A stretch of DNA of 43,818 nucleotides from Solobacterium sp. (GCA_017433125.1 JAFRHT010000135.1:1-43818), one strand, 5' to 3'; counted from the stretch's first letter, positions 24,425 to 33,142 are shown. Numbers and translations are program-made. The notes: generated by a model from the sequence alone, not told the origin.

Positions 24425-25387
24425 TTGAAAAAATTCATGAAAGTCATTTTGATCCTATTGGGGATTGTTCTCGTACTGGCTGTCGCTGTATTTTGTTACA
24501 TCAAGACCATGTTGCCCGGCGGCGGAGGGAACAACGACATCGCAGAAGGTTATTACAAGAACTTCAAATCCGATGCTCCGCTGGAGATGAAATATTCTCA
24601 GCTTGGCTCTTATGAGATATCCTGCAATGAATTTGCTTCCGATAATGAGTCTATCGGCAAGATCCGGGTTTGGTACCCAAAGGACTTGGAAACCGCTGAC
24701 AAGGCATGGCCTGTGATCATGGTGGTCAACGCCAGCGGCACGCCAGCTGCCTCCTATGAGCCGTTCTTCCCGCGCTTAGCCTCCTGGGGCTTTATCGTGG
24801 TCGGCAACGAGGATCCGCAGACCGGCAATGGCGAAACAGCATCCATCACACTGGACTTCGTGCTGAATGTACCGGCTGACAGCGTGCTTTCCGGCAAAAT
24901 AGATTATGAAAGCATGGGCATCCTGGGATATTCCCAAGGCGGTGCGGGAGCGATCTGCGCGCTGACAAATTATGAAAACGGAAAGCACTACAAGACCATT
25001 TTCACCGGGAGCGCAGCTTATCCTGCACTGGCTAAAAACATGGGCTGGGAGTATGACACGGCCAAAGTCACGGTGCCCTATTTCATGTGTGCCGGAACCG
25101 GAAAATCAGACGACTCCGGCGCCGACCCCGAGAATGGCTTCGGCGGCGTTTCACCTTTATCCGCTCTTGTCGAAAATTACAGCAAGATTACCGACAGCGT
25201 CACGAAAATCCGCGGCAGAGCCGTTGGTGCAGAGCACGAACAGATGCTCGCGCGCTCGGACGGCTACATGACGGCGTGGATGCTGTGGCAGCTCTGCGGG
25301 GACGAGGATGCTGCAGCGGTCTTTATCGGCGAGAACGCGGAGATCCTTCATAACAATAACTGGCAGGATGTGGAGAAGAACAAATGA
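24425..25387 (+). CDS. Membrane-anchored alpha/beta hydrolase (esterase), first of a pair
   Basis: 320 residues from a TTG start at 24425, chosen because AAGGAGG lies five bases upstream; ATG 24437 would also keep the membrane segment. Residues 1-27 are a signal anchor (KVILILLGIVLVLAVAVFC). The extracytoplasmic alpha/beta hydrolase domain has the nucleophile elbow GYSQGG with Ser170, and a likely catalytic His in GAEHEQM. The fold resembles chlorophyllase- or polyester-hydrolase-like dienelactone hydrolase relatives. It overlaps the next esterase by ATGA. Under control of the divergent TetR regulator. Substrate unknown, possibly a plant or dietary ester. Confidence 0.85.
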   Translation: MKKFMKVILILLGIVLVLAVAVFCYIKTMLPGGGGNNDIAEGYYKNFKSDAPLEMKYSQLGSYEISCNEFASDNESIGKIRVWYPKDLETADKAWPVIMVVNASGTPAASYEPFFPRLASWGFIVVGNEDPQTGNGETASITLDFVLNVPADSVLSGKIDYESMGILGYSQGGAGAICALTNYENGKHYKTIFTGSAAYPALAKNMGWEYDTAKVTVPYFMCAGTGKSDDSGADPENGFGGVSPLSALVENYSKITDSVTKIRGRAVGAEHEQMLARSDGYMTAWMLWQLCGDEDAAAVFIGENAEILHNNNWQDVEKNK

Positions 25388-26415
25388 GTGGACAAAAGAA
25401 GAAAAAGAAACATACTATTCTGATCATTTTTGCAATTGTACTGACTGTGCCGGCAATAACCGCTTTAATCCTTATGACACATACGCAGATCATCGTAGGT
25501 ACGATCCAAAAACTGGCGGCTGGTACGGTGAACACCATAAACTCTTATGAACCGCTTGGCGATCCGATGGAAGGGATAAAGGACAACAGTCAGTACATCA
25601 TTACCGAAATCAAATATTCCGATAATTATCCGAACAGTTTCCTGGATATTACCTACCCAAATGAAGACAGGGAGATGCCGCGGCCTACGCTTATCTACTT
25701 TCACGGCGGCGGATTCTTCGGCGGCAGCAAGAGTGTTGGAGACCCCCTCGCCGGCAGTGACGCGACGGCATTGCTGGATGATATCTGTGCGGAAGGTTTT
25801 AATCTTGTCAATATTGATTATGTGCTGGTTCCCGAATACCATTTTCCGGCTCCGCTGATTCAGGCAGACGAAGCCTTCAGGTTTCTGATGGATCATGCGG
25901 AAGAATACCATCTGGACATGGAACGAGTGGTGATCATGGGGTCGTCTGCGGGAGCAATCATGACGAGCCAGCTGGGAAGCATGATTACCAATCCGGATTA
26001 TGCGGAAGCCCTGGGCGTTTCGCCTGTGCTGAAGCCGGAGCAGGTCAAAGCAGTCGTGCTCGATGACGCGCCTCTTGTTTACGATAAGTTCTCTTTAGGA
26101 ACCAAAGTTCTTGTAGGCAACTATGTAAAAGGATCTGTTTTCCTCAGTCGAGAGGAAAAGCAAAAATACAACAACATCCTGTGGGTAGACGAGAACTATC
26201 CTGAGGCGTTCTTGCTGGGCAGTGAGTATTACATAGATATGCGAGAAATGGATGCTGCCTTAACAGGCGCAAATGTGAATCATGCTTTGGTTGACCCTCT
26301 TGTCGAACGCAACCTGCAAATGCAGCATTGTTTTGTTGCATCGGAACGAGTTGACGAGGTGGCAAAAGATGCATTTGACAGAATGATGGTATTCATAAAA
26401 CAACTGACGAAATAA
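25384..26415 (+). CDS. Membrane-anchored alpha/beta hydrolase of the hormone-sensitive-lipase type
   Basis: 343 residues. Lysine-rich cytoplasmic end, membrane anchor at about 11-33 (ILIIFAIVLTVPAITALILM), then an extracytoplasmic esterase with oxyanion motif HGGG at 107-110 and nucleophile elbow GSSAG (Ser188). This HGGG plus GxSAG pair defines the hormone-sensitive lipase/acetylesterase group. Its start overlaps the stop of the first esterase (ATGA), so the two are made together. A terminator follows. The A/T-richer composition is shared with the whole cassette. Confidence 0.87.
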   Translation: MSGQKKKKKHTILIIFAIVLTVPAITALILMTHTQIIVGTIQKLAAGTVNTINSYEPLGDPMEGIKDNSQYIITEIKYSDNYPNSFLDITYPNEDREMPRPTLIYFHGGGFFGGSKSVGDPLAGSDATALLDDICAEGFNLVNIDYVLVPEYHFPAPLIQADEAFRFLMDHAEEYHLDMERVVIMGSSAGAIMTSQLGSMITNPDYAEALGVSPVLKPEQVKAVVLDDAPLVYDKFSLGTKVLVGNYVKGSVFLSREEKQKYNNILWVDENYPEAFLLGSEYYIDMREMDAALTGANVNHALVDPLVERNLQMQHCFVASERVDEVAKDAFDRMMVFIKQLTK

Positions 26416-26460
26416 GTGATGCAGCAAAAACTCACATCCGAAAGAGGAAAGCATGAAAAA

Positions 26461-26500
26461 AAGAGTCGGCAGGCTGTCTGGCACAGCCGCTGACTCTTTT
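26461..26500. terminator. Bidirectional terminator between esterase pair and aldo-keto reductase
   Basis: AAGAGTC/GACTCTT outer stem and GGCTGT/ACAGCC inner stem, T4 on the right and an A run on the left, so it can end both convergent units. Confidence 0.85.
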
Positions 26501-26504
26501 GTGT

Positions 26505-27695
26505 TTATCCGTTTTCTTCGGCCCGGGCTTTCTTTTCGGCTTCGGCGCGGGCTTTGCAGATATCAGCCCAGCGCGGCAGCTGGTTCAGCTGTTCGGTAAA
26601 GTCGGACAGCGCCCCCGGGATATCAATCCGCTGCGGGCAGACCGCGGCGCAGGCACCGCAGCCGATGCAGGCTGACGGCAGCTTGTCTTCCGGGAAGGCA
26701 TCCAGCTGCATGGCAATGGTGCTGCCGCTGCCGCCCCGGAGCTGGTTGTACTTGTGCAGCAGGTCCGGAATGTCAAGTTCCATCGGGCAGCCGTCACAGC
26801 AGTACCGGCAGGCGGTGCAGGGCACGGAATCCTTCATGCCTTCGGCAATTTCCATGACCGCCGCGTTTTCTGCGTCGGACAGCGGGTCCGGATGGTCAAA
26901 CGTTGCCACATTGGCCTGCATCTGGGCCATATCGGACATACCGGACAGGACCATGGTCACATTGTCGAACTGCTGCAGCCAGCGGAAGCCGAACGAAGCA
27001 GCGTCCGCTTCCGGCCGGAACCCGTGCAGCACATCCATGGCCGCGTCATCCAGTGAAGCGAGCTTGCCGCCGCGGACCGGCTCCATGACCCAGACCGGAA
27101 TGCCCCGTTCACTCAGCAGGGCATACTTCTCATCGGCCTTCTGCAGGGTCCAGTCCAGATAATTCATCTGGATCTGGCAGAATTCCATCGCGTCCCCGTA
27201 TTCATCCAGGAACTGCTTCAGCAGCGGGACATCCCCGTGGCAGGAGAAGCCCAGATGCTTAATGCGGCCCAGTTTCTTCTGTTCGATAAAATAATCAATG
27301 ATGCCCCAGCGCGGATCCTTGTAGACCTGGATGGAGTTTTCATAGACATTGTGGAGCAGATAGAAATCAAAGTAATCTGTCTGACATTTCTTCAGCTGGC
27401 GTTCGAAGATATCGGCCGGGTCGTAGGTTTCAGCGATCATGTGTCCGGGATACTTCGTGGCCAGATAGAAGCTGTCCCGCGGATACTTCTGCAGCACCCG
27501 GCCCATGACGGCTTCCGAACGGTTGTTCATGTACGGCCAGGCTGTGTCGATATAATTGATCCCGTGGCTCAGGGCATAGTCGGTCATCTCCGCCACCAGT
27601 TCCTCATCGATGGACTGGTCTTCCTTCAGGGGCAGCCGCATAGTGCCGAACCCCAGCATGGAAAGCTTCAGATCCTTGAAATCTCTGTAAATCAT
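26505..27695 (-). CDS. Aldo-keto reductase with C-terminal ferredoxin domain
   Basis: 396 residues. An NAD(P)H-linked (alpha/beta)8 barrel with the AKR tetrad Asp50, Tyr55 (DTAWPY), Lys81 (ATKYP) and His115 (LLHN). The C-terminal 100 residues carry two 4Fe-4S clusters: CTACRYCCDGCP from Cys293 and CIGCGACAAVCP from Cys343. Such ferredoxin-tailed aldo-keto reductases are common in clostridia and presumably pass electrons between iron-sulfur donors and a carbonyl substrate, which is unknown. GGAGG lies before ATG 27695 on the minus strand; an extended -10 is at 27728-27736. Divergent from the ADA-like gene. Confidence 0.93.
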   Translation of the reverse strand: MIYRDFKDLKLSMLGFGTMRLPLKEDQSIDEELVAEMTDYALSHGINYIDTAWPYMNNRSEAVMGRVLQKYPRDSFYLATKYPGHMIAETYDPADIFERQLKKCQTDYFDFYLLHNVYENSIQVYKDPRWGIIDYFIEQKKLGRIKHLGFSCHGDVPLLKQFLDEYGDAMEFCQIQMNYLDWTLQKADEKYALLSERGIPVWVMEPVRGGKLASLDDAAMDVLHGFRPEADAASFGFRWLQQFDNVTMVLSGMSDMAQMQANVATFDHPDPLSDAENAAVMEIAEGMKDSVPCTACRYCCDGCPMELDIPDLLHKYNQLRGGSGSTIAMQLDAFPEDKLPSACIGCGACAAVCPQRIDIPGALSDFTEQLNQLPRWADICKARAEAEKKARAEENG

Positions 27696-27727
27696 TGTCC
27701 TACCTCCGTTTTTTACTGATTACACTT

Positions 27728-27736
27728 ATTATAACA
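27728..27736 (-). promoter_or_regulatory. Extended -10 promoter of the aldo-keto reductase gene
   Basis: On the minus strand TGTTATAAT, a perfect TATAAT with TG extension, 33 bases before the ATG. No good -35. Confidence 0.6.
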
Positions 27737-27768
27737 AAACAGATTTTACGGAAGCGGGCAGTTACGGC

Positions 27769-27798
27769 TTGAACCGGCAGGATATCCTGTGCTATCCT
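27769..27798 (+). promoter_or_regulatory. Candidate promoter of the ADA-like gene
   Basis: TTGAAC at 27769-27774, 18-base spacer, TATCCT at 27793-27798, followed by AGGAGGCGG before ATG 27822. Confidence 0.4.
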
Positions 27799-27821
27799 CT
27801 CCGTTAATCAGGAGGCGGTAT

Positions 27822-30314
27822 ATGACATATTTCGGACAGTTTTATCTGGATGAGGAAAAAGACATCATCGTTGATCTGGACATGGATCAGGGCGAACTTT
27901 CCTATACCCTGAAGACACCGAACCACCATACCGGGAACCTGATTACCAACCTGGCCGGGCTGTGTGACCTGCCGTTAAGTGAAGATGAAAACGGGCTGAA
28001 GGTCATCCGCGGGAAGGTGCCGTGCTACATTGACGCGCAGAACCGGGAAATCTATATCTTCCGGCTCGGCGGCACAAAGACCGCCAACATTTTTCCGGAC
28101 GGGACAATCGAGATGAAAGCCTCAATCCCGGCCGTATCCAAAACCCTGATGAGTCAGACCAAGGATTACCGGCTCGATATCCAGCGAACCATTATCAAGA
28201 GTTATATACCCCGGGAATACAAGTTCCGGACTGACCTTCATACGCATATGAATGCCAACCTGCGGCCGGATATCCTGATCGCGCTTGGAATATATCATCA
28301 GATCCGCTACCCCCTGTACTATGTGCGCAAGCTGGGACTGCGGCTGAGCGCTTCCCAGGCGGAAGAACTGGCCCGGCAGCGGGAACTGACCGCCCGGCAG
28401 TTTGCGGACAGCGGGCTGACCGGCAAGTATCTGGAGCGGAAGGTTGATGACCATACCTTTATCAATTTCGCGGCCCTGATCCTGCAGAACCTTGACAACG
28501 CGGCGTACAACATTCCGCGGATCAGGACATCCCTGGCTATCCTGAAGGATGGTCAGGCCGTCTTTACAAACCTCGAAAAGGTCTATCTGTACCGGTATGT
28601 CTTCACCAAGGGACAGCCCCACGAACAGCCGGTTGCACTGCGGGACATCGGGCAGATTCCCGACCGGGACATTGCCGCAGCCGTGAAGCAGATGCAGGCG
28701 GATCATGCCGGCATCTACGCGGACAACACACTGTTTCAGGACAAACTGCTCTGGACAGCCCGGGGCTACCGGCGTCAGGGCATTGACTATGCCGAGATCA
28801 GCGATACGACACTGGTGAAACGGCACCAGGCGGTGGAAATGCTCCGGCAGGTCCATGCCGTCATGCCGAAGATCGAGCGGGAAACAGGGGTCCTGCTCAG
28901 ATTTCTGGCGGCGATCCGCAGAATTCCGCTGACCATCGTCCGGGATAATATAACTGCGGCCGACTACCTGGAAGAGAATATCCGGGTGCTGCGGGGGATT
29001 GCAAGGGATCCGTATGTGGCCGGCGCAGACATCGTCGGTGAAGAGATCAACAGTATCCTTGAACTGCGTCCGGTCATCCGGGAACTGGTGAAAATCGCGG
29101 CAGATGACAATACATTTGTAATCCGCATCCATGCCGGGGAAAACGACAGCATGAAGGACAATGTAGCTGACAGTATCCGCTGCGTCAGGGAAGCCCTGGC
29201 CCCCGGGCAGCCGATGCCGAAAGTGCGCATCGGGCACGGTCTGTATACGGCATCCCTGCGCAGCGTGAAGGGCCGTCAGCTGATCAGTGATCTGAAGGAA
29301 AGCGGTGCTGTCCTCGAATTCCAGATCACTTCCAATGTCCGGCTCAATAACCTGAACAATCTGAAAAGCCATCCGTTGAAACAGTATCTGCGGGCGGGGA
29401 TCCGCTGTGTCCAGGGGACTGACGGCGGGGCGCTGTACGGGACGGCGAGCATGGACGAACAGCTGGCCCTGGAAAAACTGCTGGCATTAAGCCGTGAGGA
29501 TCTGCTGAAGATGCGGCAGACCGAAGAGGAAATCCTGGGGGAAAGCCGGCAGGCCATGGCCCGCAAACAGGAAGCGTTTGCGGAACTGTCAGGGACACTG
29601 GCACTGGAAGAAATCCTGGCAGCGGAACCGGCGGTAAATGAAACACGGAAGAAACCGGCGGGCAGACCCGTGCATCTTGAGGCGGCGCGGGAACTGGCCG
29701 GGCAGGTGCAGGATATGCCCTGGAACCGGTTTCCGGTTGTGGTGGCCGGCGGCAGTTTCAACAACAAAGGCCGGCACACCCGCATGAGTGCAGCCGGCAA
29801 AGCAGCGGTGGATGCCCTGCTGCGGCTGGATCCGGGGGAAGTGTTCTTCATCATCGGACACACATTGAGCGGGTATGAAAAATACCTGCTGGAGCATAAT
29901 GACAGGGGTTTCCGGATCTTTGCGATTGTCCCGGCAGAACTGCAGCCGGAGGAAGTCAGACGGCTGAAACAGGCCGGCGTTGAAGTCCGGATTGCCATTG
30001 AAGCCTCACCGATGGGTCTGTACAAGAGTTTCAATTATGAGATCTTCGAGCGCAGACCGTTTGTGCTGGCGGCCCTGGACGGCAATTCGGCGGGTGCCAA
30101 TCTGATGCAGGAAGCCCGCAACAGCAAGGGTCACGGCCGTATTTACGTCAATCCGGGCTGCGCACCCCTGCGGATCAAAGCGGCTTCTCTGCGCGGGTAC
30201 GTCACCCTGCTGGAAGATCCGGAACAGATGGCGGCAGACATCCGGCAGATCGTATCAGACCCGGCTTCCATGGGACGCATGAAAGGGCAGGAAAACAGGA
30301 AATCCATGCAATAA
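27822..30314 (+). CDS. Adenosine-deaminase-like protein fused to a Rossmann-like C-terminal domain
   Basis: 830 residues from ATG 27822 (AGGAGG seven bases upstream). Three parts. 1-130: a novel-looking beta-rich N-terminal domain. 131-560: a divergent adenosine/AMP-deaminase barrel with metal motif TDLHTHMN (His140, His142), HAGE (His437, Glu440), GHG (His472), TSN (503-505) and TDGG (Asp534); the usual second Asp of the TDD motif is replaced by Gly. A long insert (about 165-330) separates the first strand from the rest. 635-800: an alpha/beta domain beginning VVVAGGSF with IIGHTLSGYE and further GN..GAN and NPGC turns, reminiscent of SLOG/Rossmann nucleotide-sensing domains. Size is much larger than metabolic deaminases (about 330-350). 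The combination suggests nucleotide signalling or defence rather than salvage; function unknown. Confidence 0.75.
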   Translation: MTYFGQFYLDEEKDIIVDLDMDQGELSYTLKTPNHHTGNLITNLAGLCDLPLSEDENGLKVIRGKVPCYIDAQNREIYIFRLGGTKTANIFPDGTIEMKASIPAVSKTLMSQTKDYRLDIQRTIIKSYIPREYKFRTDLHTHMNANLRPDILIALGIYHQIRYPLYYVRKLGLRLSASQAEELARQRELTARQFADSGLTGKYLERKVDDHTFINFAALILQNLDNAAYNIPRIRTSLAILKDGQAVFTNLEKVYLYRYVFTKGQPHEQPVALRDIGQIPDRDIAAAVKQMQADHAGIYADNTLFQDKLLWTARGYRRQGIDYAEISDTTLVKRHQAVEMLRQVHAVMPKIERETGVLLRFLAAIRRIPLTIVRDNITAADYLEENIRVLRGIARDPYVAGADIVGEEINSILELRPVIRELVKIAADDNTFVIRIHAGENDSMKDNVADSIRCVREALAPGQPMPKVRIGHGLYTASLRSVKGRQLISDLKESGAVLEFQITSNVRLNNLNNLKSHPLKQYLRAGIRCVQGTDGGALYGTASMDEQLALEKLLALSREDLLKMRQTEEEILGESRQAMARKQEAFAELSGTLALEEILAAEPAVNETRKKPAGRPVHLEAARELAGQVQDMPWNRFPVVVAGGSFNNKGRHTRMSAAGKAAVDALLRLDPGEVFFIIGHTLSGYEKYLLEHNDRGFRIFAIVPAELQPEEVRRLKQAGVEVRIAIEASPMGLYKSFNYEIFERRPFVLAALDGNSAGANLMQEARNSKGHGRIYVNPGCAPLRIKAASLRGYVTLLEDPEQMAADIRQIVSDPASMGRMKGQENRKSMQ

Positions 30315-30349
30315 TACTATGGAGGCTGTATAAAAGGAGATTCTGGTTC

Positions 30350-30910
30350 ATGTTGCGTAGATATGTTGCAGGGTTTATTGCCATGCGGTATGTACTGGCT
30401 GAGTTTGTTCTGGCTGTTTCTGTTCTGATTCTGGCATACATCAATGACAGGCTGTTTCCGGACAGGCTCCGCTATGGGATTCCGGCCTGTATAGCGGGGG
30501 CCGCGGTAATTCTGATCATGTATGTCCGGGACCGGATCCGTACCGCCCGGCAGCTTGGCAATATTAAAAATCAGGGCGAATACGAACACGCCGTAGTGCT
30601 GGGATATGCATTTTTTCTGGAGAACCGGGTTGCGGCATATGCCCGGGGTGATGTCATAGAGGATGATTATACCGGCATTACGGACGCAGGACAGCTGACC
30701 GGCAGGAAAGGCAGGCGGATTGTCCGGCTGACCATCAGGGGAAAGACATATAACACACAGGTGGAAACCCCGCAGCAGGCGGAACGGCTGGCGGCCTTCC
30801 TGAAAAAGAAAAACCCGGAGATCCGGCTTCATGATCTGAAGGCCAAGGGTCCGGGCACATGGAAATCCATTGACCCGGTACCGGCCGAACGGGCCGCACA
30901 GGGTATCTGA
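30350..30910 (+). CDS. Small two-helix membrane protein of unknown function
   Basis: 186 residues. Two membrane helices near 12-31 and 43-60, then a soluble C-terminal domain (about 66-186). The domain shows a helix with EYEHAVVLGYAFFLENRVAAY and a later beta/helix part KGRRIVRLTIRGKTYNTQVETPQQAERLAAFL. No family recognised. ATG 30350 has AGGAG ten bases upstream. It begins 35 bases after the ADA-like gene without a terminator between, so the two are probably co-transcribed, which makes it the best candidate partner. A terminator follows. Confidence 0.65.
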   Translation: MLRRYVAGFIAMRYVLAEFVLAVSVLILAYINDRLFPDRLRYGIPACIAGAAVILIMYVRDRIRTARQLGNIKNQGEYEHAVVLGYAFFLENRVAAYARGDVIEDDYTGITDAGQLTGRKGRRIVRLTIRGKTYNTQVETPQQAERLAAFLKKKNPEIRLHDLKAKGPGTWKSIDPVPAERAAQGI

Positions 30911-30916
30911 GCAAAG

Positions 30917-30944
30917 AAATAACCGGGGAACCGGTTATTTTTTT
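30917..30944 (+). terminator. Terminator after the ADA-like/membrane protein unit
   Basis: AAATAACCGG and CCGGTTATTT pair around a GGAA loop; ends in seven T. Confidence 0.93.
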
Positions 30945-31047
30945 CGATAGATTGATTCGGGAGGACGAAAGTCCTCCTGTTTGCGTCCGATGCATTTTTA
31001 TTTTCGTGCGTGATAATATAAATCCAGAAAAAATACGGAGGGAAACC

Positions 31048-32322
31048 ATGAAAGAAAAGATCGAAGCACTGCGGGACAGCGCGAAGGTACAGAAAGCCCT
31101 GCAGTTCATCCGGGAAGATGCGGATCACATTGTGGAACAGCAGATCAAGCTGGCGCTGATACCGGCGTATTCCAACCACGAGGAAAAGAAAGCGGCCCGT
31201 TTCCGGGAAATGATTGATGAAATGGGCTATGACACCATCCAGGACGAAGTGCACAATACCTTTGCAGTGATTCCGGGGCCGGAAGGCAGCCCGGTGGTCA
31301 TGGTCAGTGCCCATCTGGATACCGTATTCCCGCTGGATACGGAACTGCGGCTGAAGTATGATGGTCCGCGGATCTGCCTGCCGGGCATCTGTGATGATAC
31401 CCGTGGCTGTGCTGAAGTGCTTGGCATCCTCAGGGCGATGAAGGCAGCGGACATCAAACCGGCCTGCACCCTGCTGATCGGCGGTGACGTCGGTGAAGAA
31501 GGCGTGGGCAACTTCCGCGGCATGCGGCATATCTTCAATGTGCAGGAAAAGAAAGTCGACGCGTTCGTCTCCATTGACGGCTGCGGGAACAGCCTGACCT
31601 ACGGCGGGGTTTCGGATACCCAGTTCCGGATCATCTTCCGTGGCCCGGGCGGCCATTCCATGGGCGCCTTCGGCATTGTCAACCCGATCATGTGCATGGG
31701 CCGTACAATTGCCCGGATTGCCGAAGAGAGAGAACCGGAGGATCCTTTTACAATCTTCAACGTATCCACGGTAAAAGGCGGCACCGGGGTGACCTCGATT
31801 GCCAGTGAATGCTCCTTCACCATGGATGTGCGCAGCGCCGATGCGGATGTCATGCGGAACTTCCGTACCAGGTGCCTGGAGATTGCGCATGAATGCGCCG
31901 AAGAAGAATATGCCCGCTGGGAAGAAGAAAGAAATCGGCTGGGAAAGAAAAGCTCTGCCAGACGGTTTGACTATGAAGCGAAGATTTCCCTGGATTACGA
32001 GGAGATCGGCGGCTCCATCGGCGGTGTACAGGATGAAAACTGCGAGATCGTGACGATTCTCCGCAGTGCCTTTGCGGCAGCCGGCATTGAACCGGAAATG
32101 CGGGCCCTGTCCAGCACGGACGCCAATATCCCGCTCTCCGTCGGGATTCCGGCCGCGACGATTTCCTGCGGCGGCGCCAGCGGCGGCACCCACGACATCA
32201 GCGAATGGTACGATCCGACCGGCGCTTACCATGGCGCGCAGAAGAACCTGCTGTGCGTCCTGGCCCTGACCGGGGTGGAAGGCCTGGCTGAACCGCTGAT
32301 CTCAAAGACCCAGACAGCGTAA
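31048..32322 (+). CDS. M20-family metallopeptidase
   Basis: 424 residues from ATG 31048 (CGGAGGGA upstream). Di-zinc peptidase core: SAHLDTV with His89 and Asp91, GICDDTRG with Asp116/Asp117, GDVGEEG with Glu150 and Glu151. The middle dimerisation domain contains FRGPGGHSMGAFG, and the C-terminal His is in GGTHDISEW. It differs from the M20 protein at 18247 in length and in the GEEG loop, and is nearer to tripeptidase/PepT-like or M20F aminopeptidases. No partner transporter is adjacent. Probably single-gene unit, with a strong terminator after it. Confidence 0.92.
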   Translation: MKEKIEALRDSAKVQKALQFIREDADHIVEQQIKLALIPAYSNHEEKKAARFREMIDEMGYDTIQDEVHNTFAVIPGPEGSPVVMVSAHLDTVFPLDTELRLKYDGPRICLPGICDDTRGCAEVLGILRAMKAADIKPACTLLIGGDVGEEGVGNFRGMRHIFNVQEKKVDAFVSIDGCGNSLTYGGVSDTQFRIIFRGPGGHSMGAFGIVNPIMCMGRTIARIAEEREPEDPFTIFNVSTVKGGTGVTSIASECSFTMDVRSADADVMRNFRTRCLEIAHECAEEEYARWEEERNRLGKKSSARRFDYEAKISLDYEEIGGSIGGVQDENCEIVTILRSAFAAAGIEPEMRALSSTDANIPLSVGIPAATISCGGASGGTHDISEWYDPTGAYHGAQKNLLCVLALTGVEGLAEPLISKTQTA

Positions 32323-32339
32323 AGCGGATGAACAGACGA

Positions 32340-32378
32340 AACAGCGGACGCCACGGCTGCGGCCCGCTGTTTTTTTTC
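32340..32378 (+). terminator. Terminator after the second M20 peptidase gene
   Basis: AACAGCGG (32340-32347) pairs with CCGCTGTT (32363-32370), followed by T8. Confidence 0.9.
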
Positions 32379-32650
32379 TGCCGCATTGTATGCCTGCATG
32401 AACGCATATCAAAGAGTTCTGGAACGGAACATGTTCATGCAGGCATATGAAAAGGTTATCAAAGATAACAGCGTGTATGATATTCAGTTCCCACGCATAA
32501 AATGTAAAGCAAAATATTGCGCATATTAAACTAGAATTTCATATATATGAACAGGGTGCGTATAAATAATGATCAGGTGTGTGCCCCGCAGAAAACAGCA
32601 GAAAGTGAGCTGGTTTTCTTTTTCCGCCGGTACCGGAAAGGAAAAGAGAA
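32379..32650. other. Intergenic region before the second TetR gene
   Basis: Besides the 15-bp inverted repeat the stretch 32450-32575 is A/T-rich and contains probable promoter DNA (TATATATGAACAGGG and TATAAATAATG near 32540-32570). No other gene is supported. Confidence 0.5.
32389..32447. repeat. Perfect 15-bp inverted repeat
   Basis: TATGCCTGCATGAAC at 32389-32403 is exactly inverted at 32433-32447, 29 bases apart. The spacer contains a smaller palindrome GTTC-TG-GAAC (32416-32425). No T run follows, so it is not a terminator. An ATG-initiated 43-codon frame (32399-32530, MNAYQRVLER...) runs through it but has no ribosome-binding site. Confidence 0.6.
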
Positions 32651-33142
32651 ATGAAACAGAAAACATGGCTGCGGCTGCGGCATGCGCTGCAGGAAATACT
32701 GGAGGAATATCCGGCAGACGAGGTTACGGTTGACATTCTGACCCGGCAGGCGGGCCTGACCAGACAGGGCTTCTATTACTACTATCATTCCCTGCCGGAA
32801 TATGTGGGCGGTCTGCTCAGGCAGGAACTGCAGGACCTGCCGGCTGTCCGTGACTCCGCGGCTGAACTGCTCATCTGCCTGCTGAACAAAGAAGCGGAGC
32901 TGCACGGTATTCTGAAAAAACTGTACGGCTCATCATTTGAACCTGAGACAGACTGCATCATCAGGGACTGCCTGCACAGGGCGGTACAGCATCATGACGG
33001 GCCGCAGATCCGGCGGACCTGTCTGGAATATATTCTGTACGGCCTGCTGAAAGACCGCATCGGGGAAAGGAATACTGATCCGGCAGAGACGGTTTACCTG
33101 CAGTATGCCGGGGCAGTCAGCACGCTTCTCCGGATGCTGTGA
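32651..33142 (+). CDS. TetR/AcrR-family regulator
   Basis: 163 residues. The N-terminal 50 residues form a helix-turn-helix (ILEEYPADEVTVDILTRQAGLTRQGFYYYYHSL) with the aromatic-rich recognition helix of the TetR family. The remainder is helical, with Cys-rich patches (CIIRDCLHRA, RRTCLEYI). No transporter or enzyme gene sits beside it; the nearest unusual DNA is the perfect inverted repeat 200 bases upstream, which could be its operator. GGAAAAGAG is a weak ribosome-binding site. Confidence 0.85.
   Translation: MKQKTWLRLRHALQEILEEYPADEVTVDILTRQAGLTRQGFYYYYHSLPEYVGGLLRQELQDLPAVRDSAAELLICLLNKEAELHGILKKLYGSSFEPETDCIIRDCLHRAVQHHDGPQIRRTCLEYILYGLLKDRIGERNTDPAETVYLQYAGAVSTLLRML

Noticed and set aside
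30829-32232. 467-codon minus-strand frame over the second M20 peptidase.
   Set aside because: Shadow frame without recognisable motifs opposite a conserved peptidase.
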